Source of the DNA: Lachnospiraceae bacterium
GTDB lineage: Bacteria > Bacillota > Clostridia > Lachnospirales > Lachnospiraceae
Assembly: GCA_017439675.1 (NCBI GenBank)
Contig: JAFSIQ010000039.1
Location: 124,001-188,000 of the forward strand
DNA: 64,000 nt
Reading direction: 5' to 3'
A model generated the notes under the pieces. It searched no databases and had not been told where the DNA came from. It was given only the letters and a program-made list of their open reading frames with translations. Below are positions 33,257 through 41,799 of this stretch, piece after piece. The position numbers were made by a program, and so were the translations under genes. Position 1 is the first letter of the stretch, and the number at the start of each line of letters is the position of its first letter.

Positions 33257-34035
33257 TTTTTTCTACCTCCATAGCTTCGGAATCCCATCCAACAAATAAT
33301 TGTAAAAATCAATGACAGAACCACCACAATAAAAGGTACAATCAAGGACTTAGCATAATACATAAAATGGATATCAGAAGATTCACCTTCATCATAGTAA
33401 TATCCGATGTAATCTCCCTCCCGAACACCATTTACATCCAACCAAACCTTTTTATTTACAAAGTTAGAATTTTCGTCCATTATCTGTACATCCGCCAATG
33501 TGTATTGCTCATACACTTGGTCCACATAAGCCACATCCTGCTCTTTTCCATCCATTGTAAATGTATGATTGCCAACCAAGCGAACAGAAAAGAACACAGA
33601 GCAGACAAAAATCACTCCACTGACAAGCATAGCCACAAGAAAAATAATTCTATGTACCGTTAATTCAAACGCCGATTGAATAAAGATATTATTTTTCCAT
33701 TCCTCTGTCTCAGAGATATCAGCATTCTGACCTTCCTCTAATTCGCCTAGCAAATTTCCTTCTGTTTCCATATCTTCACTTCGGTCATCGGATGTTTCAT
33801 CCTTCCCTTCTGTCTGTTTCTCGACACCCTTTACAATGTAATCCAAGGTCACCTCATACAAATCTGAAAGTTGCATAAGCTTCTCTACATCTGGCAATGT
33901 CTTATTCAATTCCCATTTGGACACTGACTGACGGCTGACATTCAAATACTCAGCCAAATCCTCCTGTGTCATTCCTTTCTGATTGCGAAGTTTGAGCAAA
34001 CGCTCTCCCACGGAACCATTCCATACTTCTGTCAT
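33253..34035 (-). CDS. XRE family regulator with C-terminal membrane domain
   Basis: 260 residues. The N-terminal HTH_3 domain (about 10-66) reads ERLLKLRNQKGMTQEDLAEYLNVSRQSVSKWE, followed by LNKTLPDVEKLMQLSDLYEVTLDYIV, the usual extended XRE domain of Firmicutes. An acidic linker (70-115), a membrane helix (about 130-152), an exported piece (155-220) and a second helix (about 225-248) follow. It is thus a membrane-bound one-component regulator. It stands at the 5' end of the 23.3-34 kb island, all in the same orientation, and is coupled to a lipoprotein gene. It is the natural candidate to control the island, though later promoters are likely. Confidence 0.92.
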   Translation of the reverse strand: MTEVWNGSVGERLLKLRNQKGMTQEDLAEYLNVSRQSVSKWELNKTLPDVEKLMQLSDLYEVTLDYIVKGVEKQTEGKDETSDDRSEDMETEGNLLGELEEGQNADISETEEWKNNIFIQSAFELTVHRIIFLVAMLVSGVIFVCSVFFSVRLVGNHTFTMDGKEQDVAYVDQVYEQYTLADVQIMDENSNFVNKKVWLDVNGVREGDYIGYYYDEGESSDIHFMYYAKSLIVPFIVVVLSLIFTIICWMGFRSYGGRKK

Positions 34036-34068
34036 TCTTCTTACCTCACTATTTGTAATCCATTACAT

Positions 34069-34138
34069 ATTGCAATGTATCAAAAACCACCTAATGTATC
34101 TAGCAATTTCCATTCCCATTTGAGCAACCTTAAGTTGC
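34069..34138. promoter_or_regulatory. Palindromic elements between the XRE-TM regulator and pncB
   Basis: ATTGCAAT (34069-34076) sits in a larger imperfect repeat, TACAT-ATTGCA-ATGTA (34064-34079), close to the regulator start. GCAACCTTAAGTTGC (34124-34138) is nearly the same as the palindrome at 10982-10996. Either could be an operator; the binding protein is unknown. Confidence 0.35.
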
Positions 34139-34229
34139 AACCCAGTATTTTCAATAATTTCAGCCATTTGTAAATTTTCATTTCCATCAAAAATATTCAT
34201 ACTTTCACGAACTTTTAAGATTTACAACA

Positions 34230-34258
34230 TTTACTATCCCTTTTAATTATGATAAACT
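34230..34258 (+). promoter_or_regulatory. Candidate promoter of pncB
   Basis: -35 TTTACT (34230-34235), 17-bp spacer and -10 TAAACT (34253-34258), about 30 bp upstream of the AAGGAGGA site and ATG. The match to consensus is only moderate. Confidence 0.4.
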
Positions 34259-34289
34259 AGTTGTTATCAATGCACAAGGAGGATATTTC

Positions 34290-35741
34290 ATGGCATACCA
34301 GAATTTGACCTTACTAACTGATTTATATGAGCTTACCATGATGCAAGGATATTTCAACCAGAAGAGCAACGATGTAGTTGTGTTTGATGCATTCTATAGA
34401 AGAAATCCATCTGGTAACGGCTATGCCATTACCGCAGGCTTGGAGCAAATCATCAGCTATGTGAAGAATCTTTCCTTCTCCTATGATGACATTGATTATT
34501 TACGCGGTTTAGGAATCTTCAGTGAGGATTTCTTAGAATATCTAGCTGGTTTTCATTTTACCGGTGACATCTATGCGATTCCAGAAGGTAGTGTGGTTTT
34601 TCCACATGAACCACTTGTGAAAGTAATAGCACCTATTATGGAAGCTCAGCTCGTGGAGACTGCAATCCTTAATATATTGAATCATCAAAGCCTGATTGCT
34701 ACCAAGGCTGCGAGAGTTTGTTACGCCGCAAAGGGCGATGGTGTCATGGAATTCGGCTTACGCCGTGCCCAGGGACCAGATGCTGGAACCTTAGGCGCAA
34801 GAGCAGCTGTCATTGGTGGTTGCATCGGAACCTCCAACGTATTATGTGGTGAGATTTTTGACGTTCCTCTACTCGGAACCCACGCACATAGCTGGATTAT
34901 GAGTTTTCCTGATGAATATACCGCATTTAAAACATACGCTGACATGTATCCCGATGCTTGCATATTGCTTGTGGATACCTATGATACATTGAAATCCGGT
35001 GTACCAAACGCCATCAAAGTGTTTGAAGAAATGAAAGCTGCCGGAGTCCATTCAAAGCGATACGGCATCCGCTTAGACAGCGGAGATCTTGCTTATCTCT
35101 CAAAGAAAGCCCGCAAGATGTTGGATGCTGCAGGATTTACTGATGCAGTTATCTCTGCATCCTCAGACTTAGATGAATACTTAATTGACAGTTTGAAAAC
35201 CCAGGGAGCTACCATTACCTCCTGGGGTGTTGGCACCAACCTAATCACCTCCGCAGATTGTCCTGCATTTGGTGGTGTGTATAAACTTGCCGCCATCAAG
35301 AAAGAGGGCGAAGAGAATTTCACTGCCAAGATTAAAATTTCCGAAAATCCTGCAAAGGTTACAAATCCCGGCAACAAAACTGTATTTCGAATTATCGACA
35401 AAGAGACAGGCAAGCTCAAGGCTGACTTGATTGCTTTGGCAAATGAGGTCTATGACCCATCTAAGGACTTGGAAATTTTCCACCCAATTGATACTTGGAA
35501 ACGCTCTACTTTAGCAGGCGGTTCTTATGATATAGAAGAACTATTACTTCCAATATTTAAGAAGGGACAATGTGTGTACACATCTCCGAAAACCATGGAG
35601 ATACGCGCCTACTGCCAGAAAGAATTAGATTTATTGTGGGATGAGTCCAGACGACTTGTAAATCCACAGGAGGTACATGTCGACTTGTCCAAACCTTTAT
35701 ACGATTTGAAAATGAACTTACTGAACAAAAGGGGGAAATAA
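34290..35741 (+). CDS. pncB: Nicotinate phosphoribosyltransferase
   Basis: 483 residues. It starts YQNLTLLTDLYELTMMQGYF, the standard N-terminus of the family. It contains GLRRAQGPDAG with the arginine pair that binds the ribosyl substrate, GTHAHSWIMSF carrying the histidine that is phosphorylated in related enzymes, and RLDSGDLAYLSKKARK with GTNLITS in the phosphate-binding barrel. The enzyme makes nicotinate mononucleotide from nicotinate and PRPP in the NAD salvage route. It is on the + strand, divergent from the accessory island, and followed 3 bp later by a DUF4234 gene. Confidence 0.97.
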   Translation: MAYQNLTLLTDLYELTMMQGYFNQKSNDVVVFDAFYRRNPSGNGYAITAGLEQIISYVKNLSFSYDDIDYLRGLGIFSEDFLEYLAGFHFTGDIYAIPEGSVVFPHEPLVKVIAPIMEAQLVETAILNILNHQSLIATKAARVCYAAKGDGVMEFGLRRAQGPDAGTLGARAAVIGGCIGTSNVLCGEIFDVPLLGTHAHSWIMSFPDEYTAFKTYADMYPDACILLVDTYDTLKSGVPNAIKVFEEMKAAGVHSKRYGIRLDSGDLAYLSKKARKMLDAAGFTDAVISASSDLDEYLIDSLKTQGATITSWGVGTNLITSADCPAFGGVYKLAAIKKEGEENFTAKIKISENPAKVTNPGNKTVFRIIDKETGKLKADLIALANEVYDPSKDLEIFHPIDTWKRSTLAGGSYDIEELLLPIFKKGQCVYTSPKTMEIRAYCQKELDLLWDESRRLVNPQEVHVDLSKPLYDLKMNLLNKRGK

Positions 35742-35744
35742 CCA

Positions 35745-36161
35745 ATGATTAAAGAAAACCGCAGATTGTGGAAGCTTCTCTTGCTTACGATACCTACCTT
35801 TGGCATCTATAATATTGTCTTCTGGTATCAATTGACTAGAGATTTAAATGATATGAACCGGGAAGAAAAGAAACTAAAGAATTATATTGTCGTACTATTG
35901 TTAAGCCTGCTGACCTGTGGCATCTACCGTTGGGTATGGTTCTTTTATGTGGCCGACCGCATCAAAACTACCGGTGAAGATTTGGGAATTAAGGTGGGAC
36001 CAGGACCAGGAACCACTCTTTTCATTCGATTGTTCGGTACCTTTATTATAATTGGACCATTGATTTCCAACTTTATTGTTATCCGCAACATGAATAAGGT
36101 TGCAAAGGAATACAACAAAGGATTTACCGCAAGTACAACTGTCGAGAAGGAAAGTGCATGA
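35745..36161 (+). CDS. DUF4234 family membrane protein
   Basis: 138 residues with three or four hydrophobic helices. Repeated motifs LTIPTFGIYNIVFWYQLTRD (about 14-33) and LLTCGIYRWVWFFYVADRI (about 55-73) are the DUF4234 hallmark, a G-I-Y-x-x-x-W/F-x-Y pattern in each half. It starts 3 bp after pncB, so it is co-transcribed. Its role in NAD salvage or elsewhere is unknown. A terminator follows about 85 bp later. Confidence 0.9.
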   Translation: MIKENRRLWKLLLLTIPTFGIYNIVFWYQLTRDLNDMNREEKKLKNYIVVLLLSLLTCGIYRWVWFFYVADRIKTTGEDLGIKVGPGPGTTLFIRLFGTFIIIGPLISNFIVIRNMNKVAKEYNKGFTASTTVEKESA

Positions 36162-36244
36162 CACACATCCTCATAATAAGACAAATCATGAGAACTTCAT
36201 ACAAATGCTAGCCATTGTTTACAGTAGCTATAGTATATGCAAAA

Positions 36245-36279
36245 GAAAAGGAAAAGGTCAAATCACCCTTTTCCTTTTC
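36245..36279. terminator. Bidirectional terminator between DUF4234 and dnaB, overlapping the dnaB stop
   Basis: Thirteen-bp arms, GAAAAGGAAAAGG (36245-36257) and its complement (36267-36279), enclose a 9-nt loop that contains the dnaB TGA (36263-36265). The last residues of DnaB (KERKGKG) are encoded by one arm. T/C-rich tracts follow on the + strand. Confidence 0.75.
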
Positions 36280-37606
36280 TTTCTTTATTGGCAAACTTCG
36301 TGTATTTGCCCATCCATACCAATTCCACCGGTCCTGTAGAACCATTTCTCTGTTTTGCAACAATAATATCTGCAATGCCTGGTTTCGTAGACTCTTTATT
36401 GTAATAATCATCTCGGTAAATGAACATGATAACGTCTGCATCCTGTTCAATAGCTCCAGACTCACGCAAGTCCGACATAACCGGCTTGTGATCCTCACGA
36501 CTATCCACCGCACGATTAAGCTGAGACAAAGCGATTACTGGAACATTTAACTCTCTCGCCAACTTCTTTAAAGAGCGACTAATCTCAGAAATTTCCTGTT
36601 GACGGGATTCCGAACGTCCGCTACCATTCATCAACTGCAAATAGTCAATAATAATGAGACCAATATCCTGGGTCTGCTTTAAACGACGGCATTTGGAACG
36701 AAGCTCCGCAATAGTAATACCCGGCGTATCATCTATATACATAGCGGTGGAGCCCACACGATAAGTAGAATCCATCAACTTATCCCAATCTGAATCCGCC
36801 AGCTGTCCGGTACGAATCGCCTGAGAATCCACCATGGAGTCCATAGCAATTAAACGGGTTGCAAGCTGTTCCTTGCTCATCTCCAGACTAAACAACACGC
36901 ACGGCACCTCTGCTTTCATCGCAGCATACTGGGCAATATTCAAAGCAAATGCAGTCTTTCCCATAGCCGGTCTCGCCGCAATCAAAATAAGCTCTGAACC
37001 ATGCAAACCGGTTAACTTCTCATCCAAATCAATAAATCCCGTAGGAACACCAGTAATCTTGCTTCCTCTCTTTGCAGAAGCTTCTATGGTATCCAATACA
37101 TTCAATACAATCTCCTGCATCGGCACAAACTCATCGCCACTGTTACGCTTCTGTACAATATCAAATAATTCCTTTTCGGAAGACTCTAGCAAAACCTCTA
37201 TCTCCTGTTTACCAGAATAACATGCTTCCATGGTCTTCTCCGTAAACTTAATCATCTTGCGAAGCACTGCCTTGTCCTGCACAATCTGTGCATACTGTTT
37301 TGCATGCGCAGAGGTTGGAACCACAGATATAATATCGCTGATATACTCCATGCTACAGACGGACTCTGGTGCACCCATCTCTCTTAATTTCTCACTTAAG
37401 GTCAACGGATCCACTCGCTTACCTTCATTGTAAAGTTTTACCATTCCCTCATACAAAACACCATATTGACTATGGTAAAAATCATCCTTTGTAAGAATAT
37501 CCGATACCTCTACAATCGCATCTCGATCCATTAACATGGAACCAATTACCGATTGTTCTGCTTCTATACTATTCGGTTGTTTTCTCTTAACAACTGCCTC
37601 ATCCAT
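36263..37606 (-). CDS. dnaB: Replicative DNA helicase
   Basis: 447 residues. The N-terminal DnaB domain (about 8-110) contains NSIEAEQSVIGSMLMDRDAI. The RecA-like C-terminal domain has Walker A ARPAMGKTAF, the Walker B/arginine region LGLIIIDYLQLM, then SRSLKKLARELNVPVIALSQLNR and SDLRESGAIEQDADVIMFIYRDDYY, all typical. It unwinds DNA at the fork as a hexamer. It follows rplI by about 80 bp in the usual gdpP-rplI-dnaB order. Its last codons run into a terminator hairpin. Confidence 0.98.
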   Translation of the reverse strand: MDEAVVKRKQPNSIEAEQSVIGSMLMDRDAIVEVSDILTKDDFYHSQYGVLYEGMVKLYNEGKRVDPLTLSEKLREMGAPESVCSMEYISDIISVVPTSAHAKQYAQIVQDKAVLRKMIKFTEKTMEACYSGKQEIEVLLESSEKELFDIVQKRNSGDEFVPMQEIVLNVLDTIEASAKRGSKITGVPTGFIDLDEKLTGLHGSELILIAARPAMGKTAFALNIAQYAAMKAEVPCVLFSLEMSKEQLATRLIAMDSMVDSQAIRTGQLADSDWDKLMDSTYRVGSTAMYIDDTPGITIAELRSKCRRLKQTQDIGLIIIDYLQLMNGSGRSESRQQEISEISRSLKKLARELNVPVIALSQLNRAVDSREDHKPVMSDLRESGAIEQDADVIMFIYRDDYYNKESTKPGIADIIVAKQRNGSTGPVELVWMGKYTKFANKERKGKG

Positions 37607-37684
37607 TGTTGTGTAACCTTTCTAATACTACAATTCGCAATAGGTGCTATTACCATTCTATTGCATCATTGCGTTATTCATCCT

Positions 37685-38131
37685 TTACTTACCAACCACA
37701 TTCACCTTCAAGGTTGTGGTAACCTGCGGGTGCAACTTAATCTTAACCTCGTGCGTGCCCACAGCTTTAATCGCATCCTTCAACTGCACCTTCTTCTTAT
37801 CCACTTCAAACCCTAGCTGAGACTTTACTTCCTCTGCAATCTCCTTGGAAGATACAGAGCCAAAGCTTTTACCCCCCTCACCAATCTTAATTGCAATTGT
37901 AATCTCAGATTCTTCAATCTTCTTACCAAGTTCCTTGGCTGCGGCAAGATTCTCTGCCGCAATTTTGTCATCATTTGCCTTCTTAAGCTTAAGGTCATTT
38001 AAGTTCTTACCAGTTGCTTCAATACCCTTCTTCTGCTTAATCAAAACGTTTCTTGCATATCCATCATTCACCTTAACAACGTCGCCCTTTTTGCCGACAT
38101 TCTTTACATCTTCTAGTAAAATTACTTCCAT
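37685..38131 (-). CDS. rplI: 50S ribosomal protein L9
   Basis: 148 residues from the ATG at 38129-38131, preceded by AAAGGA; the frame opens two codons earlier at a TTG. The N-terminal signature is [28 protein letters not shown], the L9 PROSITE-type motif. A long connecting helix (about 45-75) and the C-terminal domain with [15 protein letters not shown] and [11 protein letters not shown] follow. It lies between gdpP and dnaB. Confidence 0.98.
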   Translation of the reverse strand: MEVILLEDVKNVGKKGDVVKVNDGYARNVLIKQKKGIEATGKNLNDLKLKKANDDKIAAENLAAAKELGKKIEESEITIAIKIGEGGKSFGSVSSKEIAEEVKSQLGFEVDKKKVQLKDAIKAVGTHEVKIKLHPQVTTTLKVNVVGK

Positions 38132-38237
38132 TGCCAAACCATCCTTTCTTCTATATCAAATATCAATTTCTGTCTCAAAACTGCTCATGCTTGCATCAAC
38201 GTTCTCCAAAACTCTCATTGATGGCACTTTATCATAT

Positions 38238-40298
38238 TTATACTTCGCCTTCTTCTCGCATCTGTTGGAGCAATTGACGAATCTGCTCTTTGCCTTCTTC
38301 AATGGTAATATCCTCTATCTGTGCACCAGCCACCGTGCCGTGACCTCCACCACCAAAATGTTCCATTACCACCTGTACATTCACATCATCAATGGAACGA
38401 GCACTGATATATACCACATCCTCAATCTTAGACAGCACAAAGGACGCTCTTACATTCTCTACATCCAACAAATCATTTGCCACCTTAGCCGCCAACACCG
38501 TTGGACTATCAACTCCATCTGTTGGCACCTCAGAAATTGCAAAGTCATCTAAGAATATTTCTGCCTTTGCTACACCTTCTGACAACTGCTTGTAGCTTTC
38601 TATATCAATACGATATGCCTTACGCACACGTATCATATCTGCACCACACTTTCGCAAAAAAGACGCTGCTTCAAACGTTCTAACACCTGTCTTCGATACA
38701 AAATTATCCGTATCCACCAAAATACCGGCATACATTGCATCCGCTTCCGCTGGTCTCAGCTTTGGCTTATCCATACTGTATTGCAAAATCTCTGCTATCA
38801 TCTCACAGGCAGAGGATGCATATGGTTCAATATAGGATAACGTCGCATTCTCAATAATCTCACCAGTCTGCCGGTGATGATCAATCACCACAATATTCTT
38901 GGTATGTGCCAACAGTTCTTCACACTCCGTATAGCTTGGTCGATTCACATCCACCACAATTACAACCGTGTTCGGGTCCACCGTCTCTAATGCTTGTTCA
39001 CTGCTATAAAACATATCCTCCGGATACACGCTACTTCCAATAAAGTTATTCATTGCAGGACGGATGGAACTGGTCACTTCATTGATAACAATATGCGCTT
39101 TCTTTTCCATCATAGTGGCCAACCGATAGATACCAATAGCAGAGCCCAAGCTGTCAATATCTGGCTTCTTATGCCCCATAATAATAACCTTATCCTTATT
39201 CACCAACATTTCCTTCAAAGCATGTGCCTTTACACGCGCCTTTACACGAGTATTCTTTTCCGCAGACTGGGTCTTACCTCCATAGTAAATAATCTTCTCA
39301 CCATTCTTGATAACCGCCTGGTCACCACCTCGTCCCAATGCCAAATCCATTGCCATGTGAGAGGACTCATAGGCAACCGCATACACATCATCTGCTCCGT
39401 TAATTCCCACAGCAATACTTAAGGTTACTGGTGTTTCATTACCAATGTTAATGCTTCGAACTTCATCCAACAAAGAGAACCTACCCTGTTGCAGTTCCTC
39501 TAAACGTTGCTGCTGACATACAAAAATATACTTATCCTTCTCTAGCTTCTTAATAATTGCATCTGCTGACTGCATATACTTGGTAATCTTACGGTCAATC
39601 AATGCAACTAAGAGGGATTGCCGAACTTCCTCTATGGACTCCATCGCCTCTTCGTAGTTATCAATATAAATATGACCAACCACCATCTTGGTCTTTTCCT
39701 TCTCTGTCAGTGCCTCAACCAAATCTGTCTCATCATACAGATAAACCGCAAAAAGAACATCATCCTTCTGGACATCCCCTGCCAATTCCTCGTGAATCAC
39801 ACGCTCCACATCCACACGACGAATCTCAACACGATAATTTCTGTCATTTTCAAAAATATGAACCGTTCTCACGTTATTATCTTCCGGTTCCATCTGCAAT
39901 AGTTCCAATGTAATATCCGTAAAAATATGCTGAATATGCTTGCGCATATGCTGCGCATCACTTTTTACTACATTGTAAAATGCCTTGTTGCACCACAAAA
40001 CACGACCTTTTAGATTCACCAGTGTATATGGCACTGCCAACTCTTTAATCAACTCTGTCTGCACGGAACCATGGGCAAAACTAAATGCAACCAAATCTGA
40101 CATAATATTCGGTCTTCTCTTATAATAAATAATACTAAACACCACAATATATAACAACAAAAAACCACTTACAATAATTCCGCTTGTAGTATCCATGCCG
40201 TAGACTACGCCATTCATCACAAACAAAATAATCATCATTGCAAATGGAATCTGCAAATATTTTTCTATTTCCTTTCTCAAAAGACTATTCTTTTTCAT
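38238..40298 (-). CDS. gdpP: Cyclic-di-AMP phosphodiesterase GdpP (DHH/DHHA1 family)
   Basis: About 686 residues from the ATG at 40296-40298 with AGGAG upstream; the frame's first codon is a TTG. Two membrane helices (about 18-60) come first, then a PAS-like segment (about 85-150) and a degenerate GGDEF domain (about 175-310, no intact GGDEF motif). The DHH domain carries IIMGHKKPDIDSLGSA and IVVIDHHRQTGE, and the DHHA1 domain ends with EHFGGGGHGTVAGAQ. It degrades c-di-AMP and so affects potassium balance and wall stress. Its promoter (40502-40530) is separated from the gene by a leader made of hairpin repeats. Confidence 0.97.
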   Translation of the reverse strand: MKKNSLLRKEIEKYLQIPFAMMIILFVMNGVVYGMDTTSGIIVSGFLLLYIVVFSIIYYKRRPNIMSDLVAFSFAHGSVQTELIKELAVPYTLVNLKGRVLWCNKAFYNVVKSDAQHMRKHIQHIFTDITLELLQMEPEDNNVRTVHIFENDRNYRVEIRRVDVERVIHEELAGDVQKDDVLFAVYLYDETDLVEALTEKEKTKMVVGHIYIDNYEEAMESIEEVRQSLLVALIDRKITKYMQSADAIIKKLEKDKYIFVCQQQRLEELQQGRFSLLDEVRSINIGNETPVTLSIAVGINGADDVYAVAYESSHMAMDLALGRGGDQAVIKNGEKIIYYGGKTQSAEKNTRVKARVKAHALKEMLVNKDKVIIMGHKKPDIDSLGSAIGIYRLATMMEKKAHIVINEVTSSIRPAMNNFIGSSVYPEDMFYSSEQALETVDPNTVVIVVDVNRPSYTECEELLAHTKNIVVIDHHRQTGEIIENATLSYIEPYASSACEMIAEILQYSMDKPKLRPAEADAMYAGILVDTDNFVSKTGVRTFEAASFLRKCGADMIRVRKAYRIDIESYKQLSEGVAKAEIFLDDFAISEVPTDGVDSPTVLAAKVANDLLDVENVRASFVLSKIEDVVYISARSIDDVNVQVVMEHFGGGGHGTVAGAQIEDITIEEGKEQIRQLLQQMREEGEV

Positions 40299-40338
40299 AA
40301 CCAAGCTCCTACTTTCTTTTCAGAAAAGTTCTTTACCT

Positions 40339-40491
40339 TTCACCCTTGCAAGCAAGTGAAATCATATCGCATATTACTCGCTTCGCAAGTAATCCGCTCA
40401 GCAATTCGCCTTGTCAGCGAATCCTATATCGCATATTACTCGCTTCGCAAGTAATCCGCTCAGCAATTTCACCCTTGTAAACAAGTGAAAC
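40339..40491 (-). repeat. Array of five hairpins with two identical 43-bp units in the gdpP leader
   Basis: Two perfect 43-bp direct repeats lie at 40364-40406 and 40426-40468. Each contains the palindrome TTACTCGCTTCGCAAGTAA. A related hairpin (TTCGCC...AGCGAA) lies between them, and two similar outer hairpins, TTTCACCCTTGC...GCAAGTGAAA and TTTCACCCTTGT...ACAAGTGAAA, flank the array. Spacers with GCTCAGCAA and ATATCGCAT alternate between the hairpins. The layout resembles REP/MITE-like palindromic repeats. The whole array lies between the gdpP promoter and its start codon. Confidence 0.85.
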
Positions 40492-40501
40492 TGCTAATCG
40501 C

Positions 40502-40530
40502 ATTATACCATTTTTGGAAAGTTGACACAA
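40502..40530 (-). promoter_or_regulatory. Promoter of gdpP-rplI-dnaB
   Basis: Minus-strand perfect -10 TATAAT (40502-40507), 17-bp spacer and weak -35 TTGTGT (40525-40530). The transcript would carry a leader of about 195 nt. The remaining stretch 40531-40630 holds nothing I can identify. Confidence 0.6.
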
Positions 40531-40630
40531 CAAAACATATTGTGTAACACACTTGAAAAACCACCATATTTGGGAATATTATCGGGATGCACCTAAACAT
40601 TGGTAACGTGAAAACCTATTCCTTGTACTA

Positions 40631-41302
40631 TCAGTTATAGATATCAAACTCCTCTACTGGCGGCTGTCCCCACTCATATATTACCACCTTTTCGTCCCAA
40701 TCCATGTCATATGTAGGTAATTTCGCAATTCGAAACATCTTAAATCCGTTATGCTTCATATAGCGAACATACTCACTCTTTGGATAATACATCATCACAA
40801 ATACGCGACGCGGATGTTCTTCCACACTTTTCTTAATATTGTTCATTACCTGTTCAAATATATTGATTTCGAAGGGATTAAAGAAATAAAAAACATTATC
40901 CTCTGGACGTATCACATACTCCTCTGCTTTTCCATTGATAATCTCGATGCGTTCCATGGTATCCCGAAAACGAGTATTATAATATGCGCGGTTATCCAAT
41001 GCCAGTTCATACAAAGCCTCGTCCACTTCAATTCCACACACCTCACATTGAAACCTCTGATTCACATAAAACAGAACTCGTCCCTTGCCACAACCAAAAT
41101 CCACCAATCGGTCATACTTTGTCAATACATCCTCTAGTTCATCAAATGCACAAATGAGCCCACTATAACTGGTGGGCTCATATCGATAATAGTCATCGTT
41201 ATAGCGATTATTGTAGACAATTTCTGTACTTTCAATTCCAAGGAACTGTTCAAATTTGTGATTTTCGAAAAACTTAGGGGTACTACCCTTTTTCTTCTTC
41301 AT
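40631..41302 (-). CDS. Class I SAM-dependent methyltransferase
   Basis: About 223 residues from the ATG at 41300-41302 (MKKKKGS), preceded by GAGGAG; the frame opens eight codons earlier. The Rossmann motif I is RLVDFGCGKGRVLFY, with the acidic end of strand 2 at EVCGIEVDEALYELA and motif IV at NVFYFFNPFE, where NPF takes the place of the DPPY-like motif. The target is unknown; this family includes small-molecule and RNA methylases. It is encoded about 66 bp after the DUF1934 gene. Confidence 0.88.
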   Translation of the reverse strand: MKKKKGSTPKFFENHKFEQFLGIESTEIVYNNRYNDDYYRYEPTSYSGLICAFDELEDVLTKYDRLVDFGCGKGRVLFYVNQRFQCEVCGIEVDEALYELALDNRAYYNTRFRDTMERIEIINGKAEEYVIRPEDNVFYFFNPFEINIFEQVMNNIKKSVEEHPRRVFVMMYYPKSEYVRYMKHNGFKMFRIAKLPTYDMDWDEKVVIYEWGQPPVEEFDIYN

Positions 41303-41368
41303 TCTGCAACTCCTCTGCAACACCAACTTTAACCAAAGTTAAATTCATCAACCTGACACAACACACAT

Positions 41369-41788
41369 TCATCCTCTTGCCTGTATCTTGAAATTCACCT
41401 TACATTCCGAAACAAACTGATAGTTAATATCTAAGGAATACTTCACCACAACCCTCAATTCATCCTCTGACTCTGTAATAGTGAGTTCTCTAGTCAACAC
41501 ATCCATCTGCAATGGTCCATAGGGGGTATTATACACCATAGAAGTCTTCTCTCCCCTATCAAAATTCAGAAAAGAATTGACTGCCCCCTTTTTCGTTATC
41601 TCAAAATGACCATCATAAAATTTAACAACATTCTTTGTAACTGGTATGCCTTCCTCTGGTTGCTCCTCATATAAAACATAGTGCTTTCCATTTTTCAAAT
41701 AATAGTTTCCAATCGTTACCAACTCAACGGGATCATCATCCACATCAGGTTGCATACCAGATACACTTACTAATACATCTTTTGTCAT
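41369..41788 (-). CDS. DUF1934 (YwiB-like) protein
   Basis: About 139 residues from the ATG at 41786-41788 (MTKDVLVSVSG), which has AAGGA at good distance; the longer frame starts inside murI. The beta-rich sequence contains KHYVLYEEQP, KFYDGHFEITKKGAVNSFLNFDRGEK, then YNTPYGPLQMDVLT and YSLDINYQFVSECKVNFKI, which is the calycin-like DUF1934 pattern. The function is not established. Gene order next to murI suggests coexpression. Confidence 0.9.
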   Translation of the reverse strand: MTKDVLVSVSGMQPDVDDDPVELVTIGNYYLKNGKHYVLYEEQPEEGIPVTKNVVKFYDGHFEITKKGAVNSFLNFDRGEKTSMVYNTPYGPLQMDVLTRELTITESEDELRVVVKYSLDINYQFVSECKVNFKIQARG

Positions 41789-41799
41789 TCCCATCTTCC

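Noticed and set aside
40339..40491. CRISPR array
   Set aside because: Only two identical 43-bp units, spacer is itself palindromic and related, no cas genes; fits palindromic REP/MITE-type repeats better.
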